A stretch of 7,808 nucleotides of DNA from CAZLBC01 sp964557575. Its GTDB lineage: Bacteria; Planctomycetota; Phycisphaerae; SM23-33. The translations under genes were made by a program, and so were the position numbers. Within the stretch, counting starts at the first letter, position 1; every line of letters starts with the position of its first letter. This document shows positions 1 to 5,548 of this stretch, piece after piece. The notes beneath the pieces are model-generated. The model saw nothing but the letters and a program-made list of their open reading frames with translations, did no database searches and was not told where the DNA came from. The stretch covers positions 1 to 7,808 of the forward strand of contig CAZLBC010000150.1 in assembly GCA_964557575.1 (NCBI GenBank), in the 5' to 3' direction.

Positions 1-362
1 ACCGTTTTCGGCAGGCGCAGGCGGCACCGGCATCCATGCCCGAGTTCAAAGGGAATGTCGCGGCTGTTCGGACCGAGCATTACTGGGACATGGAATTGAA
101 GAGGGTCCAGGAAAAGGTAAACGAGGCGGCAAAAAAGAAGCTCAAGGCCGAGAAGCCGAAGCTCGGCGGCAGGGCCCTTTCGAGAGCCATCCGAAAAGAA
201 GCAAAGTCGATGGCGCCCGAGGTGTTGACCCCGACAGAGCTGAAGATCATGCGGACGGGCAAATCAAACGCCGCCTATCACTACATGGGCTCGGCGTACA
301 CCTACGGCAAGATCGGCAAGGCCTTTTCCGATGCCATGATGGAGTTGCACAAGGCGAAATAG
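1..362 (+). CDS. C-terminal end of an SASA/SGNH-type acetylesterase (partial, runs off the left edge)
   Basis: The reading frame is open from the window edge (first full codon at base 3) to TAG at 360-362, giving 119 residues. The ATG at 36 is internal, because the codons before it (FRQAQAAPAS) already fit the family. The segment 'GNVAAVRTEHYWD' and the terminal block 'YHYMGSAYTYGKIGKAF' resemble the C-terminal part of SASA/DUF303-type carbohydrate acetylesterases, where a conserved His lies in a 'YHYxGSA' block. The catalytic GQSN serine would lie upstream, outside the window. A Lys/Arg-rich stretch (roughly 80-190 bp) sits between these blocks. Known for the family: hydrolysis of O-acetyl esters on sugars, usually in secreted enzymes. 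The next same-strand genes are a small broken ORF and a sulfatase, so a shared role in stripping ester groups from glycans is inferred. The assignment rests only on C-terminal similarity recalled from memory. Confidence 0.6.
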   Translation, partial: RFRQAQAAPASMPEFKGNVAAVRTEHYWDMELKRVQEKVNEAAKKKLKAEKPKLGGRALSRAIRKEAKSMAPEVLTPTELKIMRTGKSNAAYHYMGSAYTYGKIGKAFSDAMMELHKAK

Positions 363-392
363 GAAAGAGTTGTCGGAATGACAGGAAAAACC

Positions 393-416
393 CCCTGCCG
401 GCGAACACCCGCAGGG
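393..416 (+). terminator. Weak GC hairpin after the first gene
   Basis: CCCTGC (393-398) pairs with GCAGGG (411-416) across a 12-nt loop, 30 nt past the stop of the partial esterase. No T-run follows on the plus strand, so intrinsic termination is doubtful. On the minus strand the hairpin would be followed by TTTTT, but no minus-strand gene is apparent here. Confidence 0.2.
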
Positions 417-439
417 CCGGGGTACACAGTGTGCAAAAC

Positions 440-682
440 ATGACGAGACTATGGCGTTTCATGTGTGTTCCCCTGTTCTTAATCTTATGGGGCGCGGCCT
501 TCACGGTCGATCCGGAGATACGGAAGGTGATCACGGCATGGGAAAAGTGAAGCAAGAAGGAAGCCGAGAAATTCCGCACACTCCTGGACGAGGGCCTCAG
601 TAAGCCGACGCCCGAATTGAAGAGCATAAAACCCTCTATTGAAAAGACACCCGATCCTCCGGCAGGGGCCGGGAGGAAGTAG
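440..682 (+). pseudogene. Small membrane-anchored ORF with an in-frame TGA stop
   Basis: ATG at 440 opens a frame beginning MTRLWRFMCVPLFLILWG, a basic start followed by a hydrophobic segment at about residues 8-20, like an N-terminal membrane anchor or signal peptide. The frame meets TGA at 548-550 after 36 residues. It then stays open in the same frame for another 43 codons (SKKEAEKFRTLLDEGLSKP..., Lys/Glu-rich, then Pro-rich) to TAG at 680-682, which is 22 nt before the sulfatase Shine-Dalgarno. One intact product of about 80 residues is therefore easy to imagine if the TGA were a sense codon. No good Shine-Dalgarno precedes 440; an in-frame GTG at 431 is an alternative start. TGA is a normal stop elsewhere in the window, so reassignment is unlikely. 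A nonsense mutation, a sequencing error or simple chance are the competing explanations. I do not recognise the protein. Confidence 0.35.
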
Positions 683-704
683 ATTACCCTCTTGACTGTA
701 TAAC

Positions 705-710
705 AAGGAG
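705..710 (+). promoter_or_regulatory. Ribosome binding site fixing the GTG start of the sulfatase
   Basis: AAGGAG lies 7 nt before GTG 718. The nearby ATG at 713 is out of frame with the sulfatase, so this site supports GTG 718, which also gives a complete lipoprotein signal peptide. Confidence 0.75.
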
Positions 711-717
711 AGATGCC

Positions 718-2172
718 GTGTTGCGACGAACGTGGATGTTATTGCTTATTATCGGGAGCCTTGTACTGTCTTCGTGCGGTAACCCTGACGGACAGAGGCC
801 CCTGAATGTTCTGCTTATTACGCTTGATGACATGGGGTTCGGGACTGCCGGTGTCGAAGGCTGCACCGTGCCCGGTATCACGCCTCACATCGATACCCTG
901 GCGTCACAGGGGGTCATGTTTACACACGGATACATCATGGTGCCCATGTGCGGGCCGTCGAGGGCGGCCATGCTTACCGGGCGCTATCCCCACTGCAACG
1001 GCATGATGGGGCACGGCACGCAACCGGTCGGGGTGTGGGAGGAACCGCTGGTAAAAACGCCTTCGCTTTCAACGTACCTCCATGATCGCGGCTATCGGAC
1101 CGGGGCCATCCTTAAAAACAGGCGTACGGCACATCAGAATACCTGGGACGTGCGCTACGGTGAGTGGCCGTATGGCTCCGGGTTTCACGACCGGAATCCG
1201 CATTCTTTTTACGAGCGTACCAGGGCGTTTATCGCCGGGTCACAAGAAGCCGGCAAACCCTTTTTCCTCTATGCCAACCCTATCGATCCTCATCATCCCT
1301 GGCCGGATACCAAAGACGAAGAAGAGGTGCTGGCCGAATTCAACCCCTCGCATGCGTACCCTGATCCGGAACGGACATACACAAGCAAAGATGTTCAGGT
1401 GCCTGAATGCCTGCCCGATCTGCCCGGCGTGCGCGAGAATCTGGTGCCCTATTACGAGTCGCTCCACCGGGGGGATGCGTGCGTCGGCAGTATATTGCAA
1501 GCCCTGGAAGACAGCGGCCGGGCGGACAATACGCTGGTGATATTCCTGTCCGATCATGGCATGGGTGTTCCCGCGGCGAAAAACACGCTCTATCAGCATG
1601 GTACCCGCACGCCGATCATCATGAGACTGCCGGGAAAAATAAAAGCCGGTACTATCGATACCGATTCAATAGTCTGCGCGATCGATTTCATGCCCACCGT
1701 TCTGGAGGCGTGCGGGTTACCCGCCGTCAAGGGCCTGGAAGGCCGTTCGATTTATGATGTCATCACCGGCAAAAAACAGAAGACGGACAGAACGTACGCC
1801 CTGACGACCTTCGACTACTGGTTCAATTACAAAGAAGAACACTTTTATCCCCAGCGGTCCATTATCAACAAGGAGTTTTGCTATATCTGGAATTCATATG
1901 TACAACGGTCTGAGGGAAAAAAAGTTATGCCCATACTATGGAGCGAGCTTGTAGAGTCCGGTATCGATGAAGATCAAAGGCTGGCGGAACGGATGGCATT
2001 TCTGAAAAACCGGCCGGTCGAAGAATTGTACGACCTGTCAGAGGATCCGGGCTGCTGGAACAACCTGATCGATGACAAAAGGTACCGGAAACAGGTCAGT
2101 GAATTCAGGGCCAGGCTCAAGCGGGAGATGGTGCAGTCCAACGACCCCGAGAGATTTTATTTCAGGTATTGA
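718..2172 (+). CDS. S1-family sulfatase lipoprotein, heparan N-sulfatase (SGSH)-like
   Basis: A 484-residue formylglycine-dependent sulfatase. Residues 1-20 form a lipoprotein signal (RR, hydrophobic core, lipobox LSSC with lipidated Cys20), so the enzyme is probably membrane-anchored outside the cytoplasm. Seen motifs: metal ligands in 'LLITLDDMG' (D37, D38), the sulfatase signature CGPSR with Cys78 as the residue converted to formylglycine, Lys133 in 'ILKN', the 'DPHHPW' block (H192/H193), and 'SDHG' (D279, H280) followed by K288. The C-terminal half ('VPECLPDLPGVRENLVPYY', 'YPQRSIINKEFCYIWN', 'ELYDLSEDPGCWNNL') resembles human SGSH and related subfamily S1_8 enzymes, which act on N-sulfated glucosamine. 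The exact substrate here is not determined. Length is normal for the family. The Cys-type signature needs a maturase (FGE or anaerobic SME) encoded elsewhere. It lies downstream of an acetylesterase fragment on the same strand. The sulfatase family is very secure; the SGSH-like subfamily is probable. Confidence 0.93.
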   Translation: MLRRTWMLLLIIGSLVLSSCGNPDGQRPLNVLLITLDDMGFGTAGVEGCTVPGITPHIDTLASQGVMFTHGYIMVPMCGPSRAAMLTGRYPHCNGMMGHGTQPVGVWEEPLVKTPSLSTYLHDRGYRTGAILKNRRTAHQNTWDVRYGEWPYGSGFHDRNPHSFYERTRAFIAGSQEAGKPFFLYANPIDPHHPWPDTKDEEEVLAEFNPSHAYPDPERTYTSKDVQVPECLPDLPGVRENLVPYYESLHRGDACVGSILQALEDSGRADNTLVIFLSDHGMGVPAAKNTLYQHGTRTPIIMRLPGKIKAGTIDTDSIVCAIDFMPTVLEACGLPAVKGLEGRSIYDVITGKKQKTDRTYALTTFDYWFNYKEEHFYPQRSIINKEFCYIWNSYVQRSEGKKVMPILWSELVESGIDEDQRLAERMAFLKNRPVEELYDLSEDPGCWNNLIDDKRYRKQVSEFRARLKREMVQSNDPERFYFRY

Positions 2173-2221
2173 CCGGCTCGCTGACAGGCACATCACTATA
2201 CCTTCCTATGTCAGATTAACG

Positions 2222-2376
2222 TAACTCAAACTGACCGATAGGAGATTGCAACTGCAGATGAATAAAGAGGTAAGCCGAAAAACAGGGACTGTCCCTTCAG
2301 GGACCGTCCCTGCTTTTCGGCGCTGCATATACAGTAGCAATATCATAGGTGAGGCCGAATCGGTCAGTTTGAGTTA
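2222..2376. mobile_element. MITE-like element with 16-bp perfect inverted ends and flanking TA
   Basis: ACTCAAACTGACCGAT (2224-2239) is perfectly inverted at 2359-2374, and TA lies outside each end (2222-2223 and 2375-2376). Read as TA plus inverted repeat, this is the form left by TA-targeting elements of the IS630/Tc1-mariner superfamily. The 151-bp interior has no room for a transposase, so any movement would depend on a transposase in trans. The centre holds a 48-nt near-perfect palindrome. Assignment to the TA-targeting group is inference, because the TA could simply be part of an 18-bp inverted repeat. Confidence 0.55.
2274..2321. repeat. 48-nt near-perfect palindrome (REP-like, possible terminator)
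   Basis: GCCGAAAA-a-CAGGGAC-t-GTCCC pairs with GGGAC-c-GTCCCTG-c-TTTTCGGC around a TTCA loop. That gives 22 stem positions, 20 of them Watson-Crick, and two internal mismatches. The GGGACtGTCCC core resembles repeat palindromes found in multiple copies in many bacterial genomes, some associated with REP transposases. It lies about 100 nt past the sulfatase stop and could also end transcription, though its T-run is inside the stem. Confidence 0.75.
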
Positions 2377-2391
2377 AGGTTTGTTGTCGGC

Positions 2392-2527
2392 CTATTCAAG
2401 ACGCATCCCTCAGAAATCGAAGCCTCCTCAATCCTGAGTACATTTTCCAAAACAAGTCTTTTATATCCGTTGAATATTCGTGCCCATTCTTGGAGATGAA
2501 TACTTCTGAGGGAGGCGTCTATTCAAG
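2392..2527. mobile_element. 118-bp MITE-like element with 15-bp inverted ends and a 9-bp target duplication
   Basis: Left end ACGCATCCCTCAGAA (2401-2415) matches the inverse of right end TTCTGAGGGAGGCGT (2504-2518) at 14 of 15 positions. The element is flanked by a perfect direct repeat CTATTCAAG at 2392-2400 and 2519-2527, the classic mark of insertion. A 9-bp duplication is compatible with several DDE transposase families, so I do not assign one. The 118-bp body is too short for a transposase and shows no ORF of interest; it is AT-richer than the genes. The perfect duplication suggests fairly recent insertion. Confidence 0.65.
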
Positions 2528-2655
2528 GGTTACCATGCCGGAAGATGCGGGTTTTCACACATAACAGCACCGGGTTCCGGGCCCCTCACCACCGGCGTGC
2601 CGGGTCACCTGAGGACGTACCGCGCCGGGGGGTCTGCCGGAACCGGTGCCGGTGG

Positions 2656-5268
2656 TCACTGTCCCGAACGGTCTGTCCAATGCGAAACGAAAGCGCGCCA
2701 TGCCTTCTCGCACGCCCGGCGTTCACCCGTCGCGTCGGATACCCACGCGCGATAGAACGCCGCACCGGCGAGCGGAAGACGCCGGTCGGCGGGCGGGCGA
2801 TCGGCGAGCATCGGGTCGGTCTCGGGCGGACAGCGGGTGAGGAGTTCATCGATGAGATCCGCGAATCTCTTGCCGATGAAGAGGGGATGGTCGCCGTCGA
2901 TGCCGGCTCGAAGCGTCCGCGGAGACAGGTATTCGATCAAGGGCCTGTCGTCCGTGTTCATCGGGTAGTTGCTGAAGAGATCTCCCGCTGCCGTCAGGTT
3001 TCCGCAATAGTAGAATGGTACGGTGTGCGCATTGCACGGCAGATTGAGGCGCCGCAGATCTTCGCAGGTCTTGCCGGCGACCAATGCCTTCCTGTCGACG
3101 GTCGTCTCTACATCGCAGGGCGGTATGGGCGTGTCGTCGCGATGACCGATCAGCGCGGCCACTTCGGACCCGGGCTGGAAGGTGGTCCGCCACATCGTCA
3201 CCCGCGGGAAGACGTCCAGCATCGTCCGGGCGATGATGCCGAATTCGTTCTGTGTGATCTGGTACAGGGGCAGCCACTGGACGAAAACGCCTCCCCGCTC
3301 AAGCCGCCGCATCGCGGCCGCGAAGTGCTCCCGGCTGTAGAGACTCCCGGCTCCCGATCGGTAGGGCAGGAACAGGTCCGCGTTGATCATGTCGAAGGTG
3401 TCGTCGGCAGCCATCAGGTAGTGGCGGCCGTCCTCGATGAGTATCCGCGATCGCGGGTCGGTGAACGGTCCGCGCATAAAATCCATTCCGGGAATATCCG
3501 TCATGTATTCCCGCGCGGCGGTGACCACTTCGGGGACGAGTTCGCACACGACAATGCGTTCGACGTTCTCGAACTCCGGCAGGAGCGCGGCGCTCGCCGT
3601 GGTTCCCGTTCCCAGTCCGAGGAAGAAGATACTCCTGGTCTGTGGATAGATCAGCAGCGGTATGCACGCCTGCAAACCCATTCGCCCCACGGCCGCGGTC
3701 GAGCCCAGCCGGTAGTTCGAGTTGAACGTAATGGCCCTGTTCCCGCGCCGGTCTTCCACAACGGCGACGGTGCAGTCGCCGGCTTCCCATACGTTCAGAA
3801 CGCGTTCCGGCGGACGGTTGGGATTGGTGCCGTGTACCGGCAGGCCGACGGGACTCAGGAAGGTCAGCAGCAACACCAGAAAGACGGCGCCCACGGTCTT
3901 CGCGATCAGCCCCGGACGCGCCCACGAGGTCGGGAGAACGAGTCCTGCGACCAGGTAGGCCGCGGCCACCATCTGCATCGTGCGCCACATCCCGAACAAC
4001 TCGAGGAAGAGGAATCCGCTCATGAGGGAACCCAGTATCGCGCCGACGGTATTGACCGCAGCCAGCCGCCCGAGGCTCTCGCCCGGATGGACCGCGAACT
4101 GCTGCTCCAGCTTCATCAGGTAGGGAAAAATGGTGCCCAGAACGAGCGCGGGCAATCCGACGGTAACGAAGCCCTGCCGGAACACGGTCAACACGTACCT
4201 GACGAGCGATCCCCGCGTCGAGATCATGGTCAGGTCGTCGGTCACGTACATGAAGATAAACGGGCTCAGAACCACCGACGCGCCGCCGGCGATCATAAGG
4301 ACGGTCAGGACCTGTTTCGGCGCAAACGAGAGCCGCGCAAGCCGTGAACTGATGACCGCGCCCACCGCCAGCGACACCAGCACGACCACGAGGACCGCGG
4401 CGAAGCTGTAGACGGAGTTCTCGTGTACCTGGGCAAAGATGCGCGTCCAGACGACTTCAAGCGCGAGAACACCGAAGCCCGACAGGAAGCAGATCGGCAG
4501 GATCCACTTTCTCCCGCCGGCGCGGGCACGTGCCCGCGCTTCCTTCCGCGTATCCTTCTTCTTCGCGCGCTTAAGCGTGACATCGGTCGCGGGCGTGCCT
4601 TCCCGCGGCGCATCGGCGCGTGACAAGCAGAAGGCGACCGCCGACAGCGCAGCCGTGACGACCACGGCCACCACGCAGGTCAGCCGGTATCCCAGGAGGA
4701 GCACCAGGAAGAACGCGGGCACAAAGGCACCGAGCGCCGCGCCGGCCGTGTTGATTCCGTACAACCATGCCGACCTCGTCCCGAACACGTCCTGCCGCCG
4801 GATGAGAAACTGGCCGATGACCGGTATGGTACCGCCCATGAAGAATGCGGGCGGGAAGATGAGCAGGATCGCCAGCGCGAATTTCACCACGTACAACAGG
4901 AATCCGGAGGCAACGTTCTGATACACAAACGGGTAGATGTAATAGAAGATGGCGAGGACCGCGAAGTAGAGCAGCGCCGTTGCCGCTATCCCCGCCTCCA
5001 GCCACGCGTACATACGGAAAGGACGCGCCGCGATCTTCGAACGTTTCCCCCAGAAGTAGCTGCCCGCGGCGAGTCCGGCGAAAAATGCGGCGAGCGTCGT
5101 CGCAGCGGCGTGTGCCGTGTTGCCGAACAGCAACCCGAGCTGCTTCATCCACAGAACCTGGTACACGAGGCCGGCGAAGCCGGAGGCGAAGACCATCGCG
5201 TAAACGATTCCGGAGAGGGCCGGTGCGCCGGCGCGGTCTTTACCTTCCGGTTTCGTCACTGCCGCCAT
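2656..5268 (-). CDS. Fused MFS-like transporter / spermidine-synthase-like membrane protein
   Basis: The 870-residue protein starts at ATG 5266-5268 (purine-rich GAAAGGGG just upstream on the minus strand) and ends at TGA. The first ~470 residues are a multi-pass membrane region in two similar halves. 'SGF..L...V.W' occurs at 29 and 263, 'GTIP/GTIF' at 146 and 378, and 'NTxGAxLG' at 173 and 406. A basic loop (about 231-254, KRAKKKDTRKEARARARA) joins the halves. Residues ~490-710 form a spermidine-synthase-like Rossmann domain: GLGTGTT (551-557), acidic E576, EDGRHYL with D613, ADLFLPY with D631, and SLYSREHF. 'NTDDRPLIEY' (771-780) is typical of fused MFS/spermidine-synthase proteins. In true spermidine synthases the DLFLP region is DxxDP; here the second Asp is Leu634, so classical aminopropyl transfer is uncertain. 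The gene converges on the sulfatase and diverges from the esterase. The family is confident and the substrate unknown. Confidence 0.88.
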   Translation of the reverse strand: MAAVTKPEGKDRAGAPALSGIVYAMVFASGFAGLVYQVLWMKQLGLLFGNTAHAAATTLAAFFAGLAAGSYFWGKRSKIAARPFRMYAWLEAGIAATALLYFAVLAIFYYIYPFVYQNVASGFLLYVVKFALAILLIFPPAFFMGGTIPVIGQFLIRRQDVFGTRSAWLYGINTAGAALGAFVPAFFLVLLLGYRLTCVVAVVVTAALSAVAFCLSRADAPREGTPATDVTLKRAKKKDTRKEARARARAGGRKWILPICFLSGFGVLALEVVWTRIFAQVHENSVYSFAAVLVVVLVSLAVGAVISSRLARLSFAPKQVLTVLMIAGGASVVLSPFIFMYVTDDLTMISTRGSLVRYVLTVFRQGFVTVGLPALVLGTIFPYLMKLEQQFAVHPGESLGRLAAVNTVGAILGSLMSGFLFLELFGMWRTMQMVAAAYLVAGLVLPTSWARPGLIAKTVGAVFLVLLLTFLSPVGLPVHGTNPNRPPERVLNVWEAGDCTVAVVEDRRGNRAITFNSNYRLGSTAAVGRMGLQACIPLLIYPQTRSIFFLGLGTGTTASAALLPEFENVERIVVCELVPEVVTAAREYMTDIPGMDFMRGPFTDPRSRILIEDGRHYLMAADDTFDMINADLFLPYRSGAGSLYSREHFAAAMRRLERGGVFVQWLPLYQITQNEFGIIARTMLDVFPRVTMWRTTFQPGSEVAALIGHRDDTPIPPCDVETTVDRKALVAGKTCEDLRRLNLPCNAHTVPFYYCGNLTAAGDLFSNYPMNTDDRPLIEYLSPRTLRAGIDGDHPLFIGKRFADLIDELLTRCPPETDPMLADRPPADRRLPLAGAAFYRAWVSDATGERRACEKAWRAFVSHWTDRSGQ

Positions 5269-5321
5269 GCCCCTTTCACGCCACGGTGCTTATTCAGCCG
5301 GGTCAATGATAGAAAGATCAA

Positions 5322-5418
5322 CATGTCTTCTTGCCTCAGTGCAACGTAACGGTTGTTATCGGCCTGTTGACGGGCTCAAAGACCGGCAAGGGCGCCAATT
5401 TTCACCCATAGCGCGCAC
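5322..5418 (+). repeat. Dispersed intergenic repeat, copy B (uninterrupted)
   Basis: Blocks in order: CATGTCTTCTT (5322-5332), CAACGTAACGGTTGTTATCGG (5342-5362, with TCGG at 5359-5362), CCTGTTGACGGG, CCGGCAAGGGCG, and TTTTCACCCATAGCGCGCAC (5399-5418). It matches the element-free form of copy A almost throughout and copy C in its core. It lies between the divergent membrane-protein and esterase genes, with its left edge 53 nt from the minus-strand start codon. Confidence 0.6.
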
Positions 5419-5431
5419 TTTTTCAAAACGA

Positions 5432-5494
5432 TTTCTCATCAGACGGCATTTCTTTCTCAAAAACGCGGCTTTTTTTCTCAAACACGTGGTTCAG
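5432..5494 (+). promoter_or_regulatory. Three tandem 21-bp repeats (TTTCTCA boxes), candidate operator
   Basis: TTTCTCA begins at exactly 5432, 5453 and 5474. The second and third units are the most alike over 16 bp (TTTCTCAAAAACGCGG and TTTCTCAAACACGTGG); the first diverges after the box. A 21-bp period is two helical turns, placing the boxes on one DNA face. This is the geometry of AraC-type half-sites in direct repeat. The third unit overlaps the -35 region of the candidate promoter, as expected for an activator that contacts RNA polymerase. The regulator itself is not in the window; the AraC-type reading is inference. Confidence 0.6.
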
Positions 5495-5497
5495 ATC

Positions 5498-5506
5498 TGC
5501 TATCTT
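5498..5506 (+). promoter_or_regulatory. Candidate extended -10 promoter element for the esterase gene
   Basis: TGCTATCTT fits an extended -10 (TGnTATAAT-like) 42 nt upstream of the esterase ATG. The matching -35 position (about 5478-5483, TCAAAC) is poor and lies inside the third 21-bp repeat, consistent with activator dependence. Confidence 0.35.
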
Positions 5507-5536
5507 GTAGATTCACGAAGTACCTTACTCTCCAGT

Positions 5537-5542
5537 AAAGGA
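5537..5542 (+). promoter_or_regulatory. Ribosome binding site deciding the esterase start
   Basis: AAAGGA lies 6 nt before ATG 5549. It supports this start over the upstream in-frame ATG at 5267, which would add 94 residues encoded by repeat copy B and the 21-bp repeats and would place residues ahead of the signal peptide. Confidence 0.7.
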
Positions 5543-5548
5543 AAAAAC

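Larger units (their letters stand above)
2196..2570 (+). repeat. Dispersed intergenic repeat, copy A (interrupted by two small elements)
   Basis: Copy A is found in pieces: CTATACCTTCCTAT (2196-2209), AACGTA (2218-2223), AAGGTTTGTTGTCGG (2376-2390), CTATTCAAG (2392-2400, duplicated at 2519-2527) and TTTTCACACATAACAGCAC (2552-2570). Deleting 2224-2376 and 2392-2518 brings these pieces to the spacing seen in copies B (5322-5418) and C (7704-7795). CTTC-to-TCGG offsets are then 32, 32 and 31 nt, and TCGG-to-TTTT offsets are 38, 40 and 39 nt. Its left end is about 23 nt after the sulfatase stop, and its right end is 85 nt from the 3' end of the converging minus-strand gene. The remaining 2571-2655 is GC-rich with short CCGG-type palindromes and no recognisable gene. 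Confidence 0.6.

Noticed and set aside
368..385. GTTGTCGG near 369, like the core of the dispersed repeat
   Set aside because: Only about 8 bp match, and the upstream CTTC and downstream TTTTCAC blocks are missing at the expected distances.
548..550. TGA as a sense codon (reassignment or selenocysteine)
   Set aside because: TGA ends the sulfatase and the fused membrane protein here. I see no convincing SECIS-like hairpin directly after 550, and the small ORF has no known selenoprotein motif.
748..760. TTATTATCGGG within the sulfatase signal-peptide coding sequence
   Set aside because: The short match to the repeat core is inside a coding region with no flanking blocks, so chance is likely.
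2545..4347. 600-codon plus-strand ORF opposite the membrane/spermidine-synthase gene
   Set aside because: Its translation is Arg/Gly/His/Gln-rich, low in hydrophobic runs and without recognisable domains, while the minus frame shows clear family motifs throughout. It is an antisense shadow of a GC-rich gene.
5267..5548. N-terminal extension of the esterase to the upstream in-frame ATG
   Set aside because: The extension is read from repeat copy B and the 21-bp repeats. ATG 5549 has a Shine-Dalgarno and starts a proper signal peptide.
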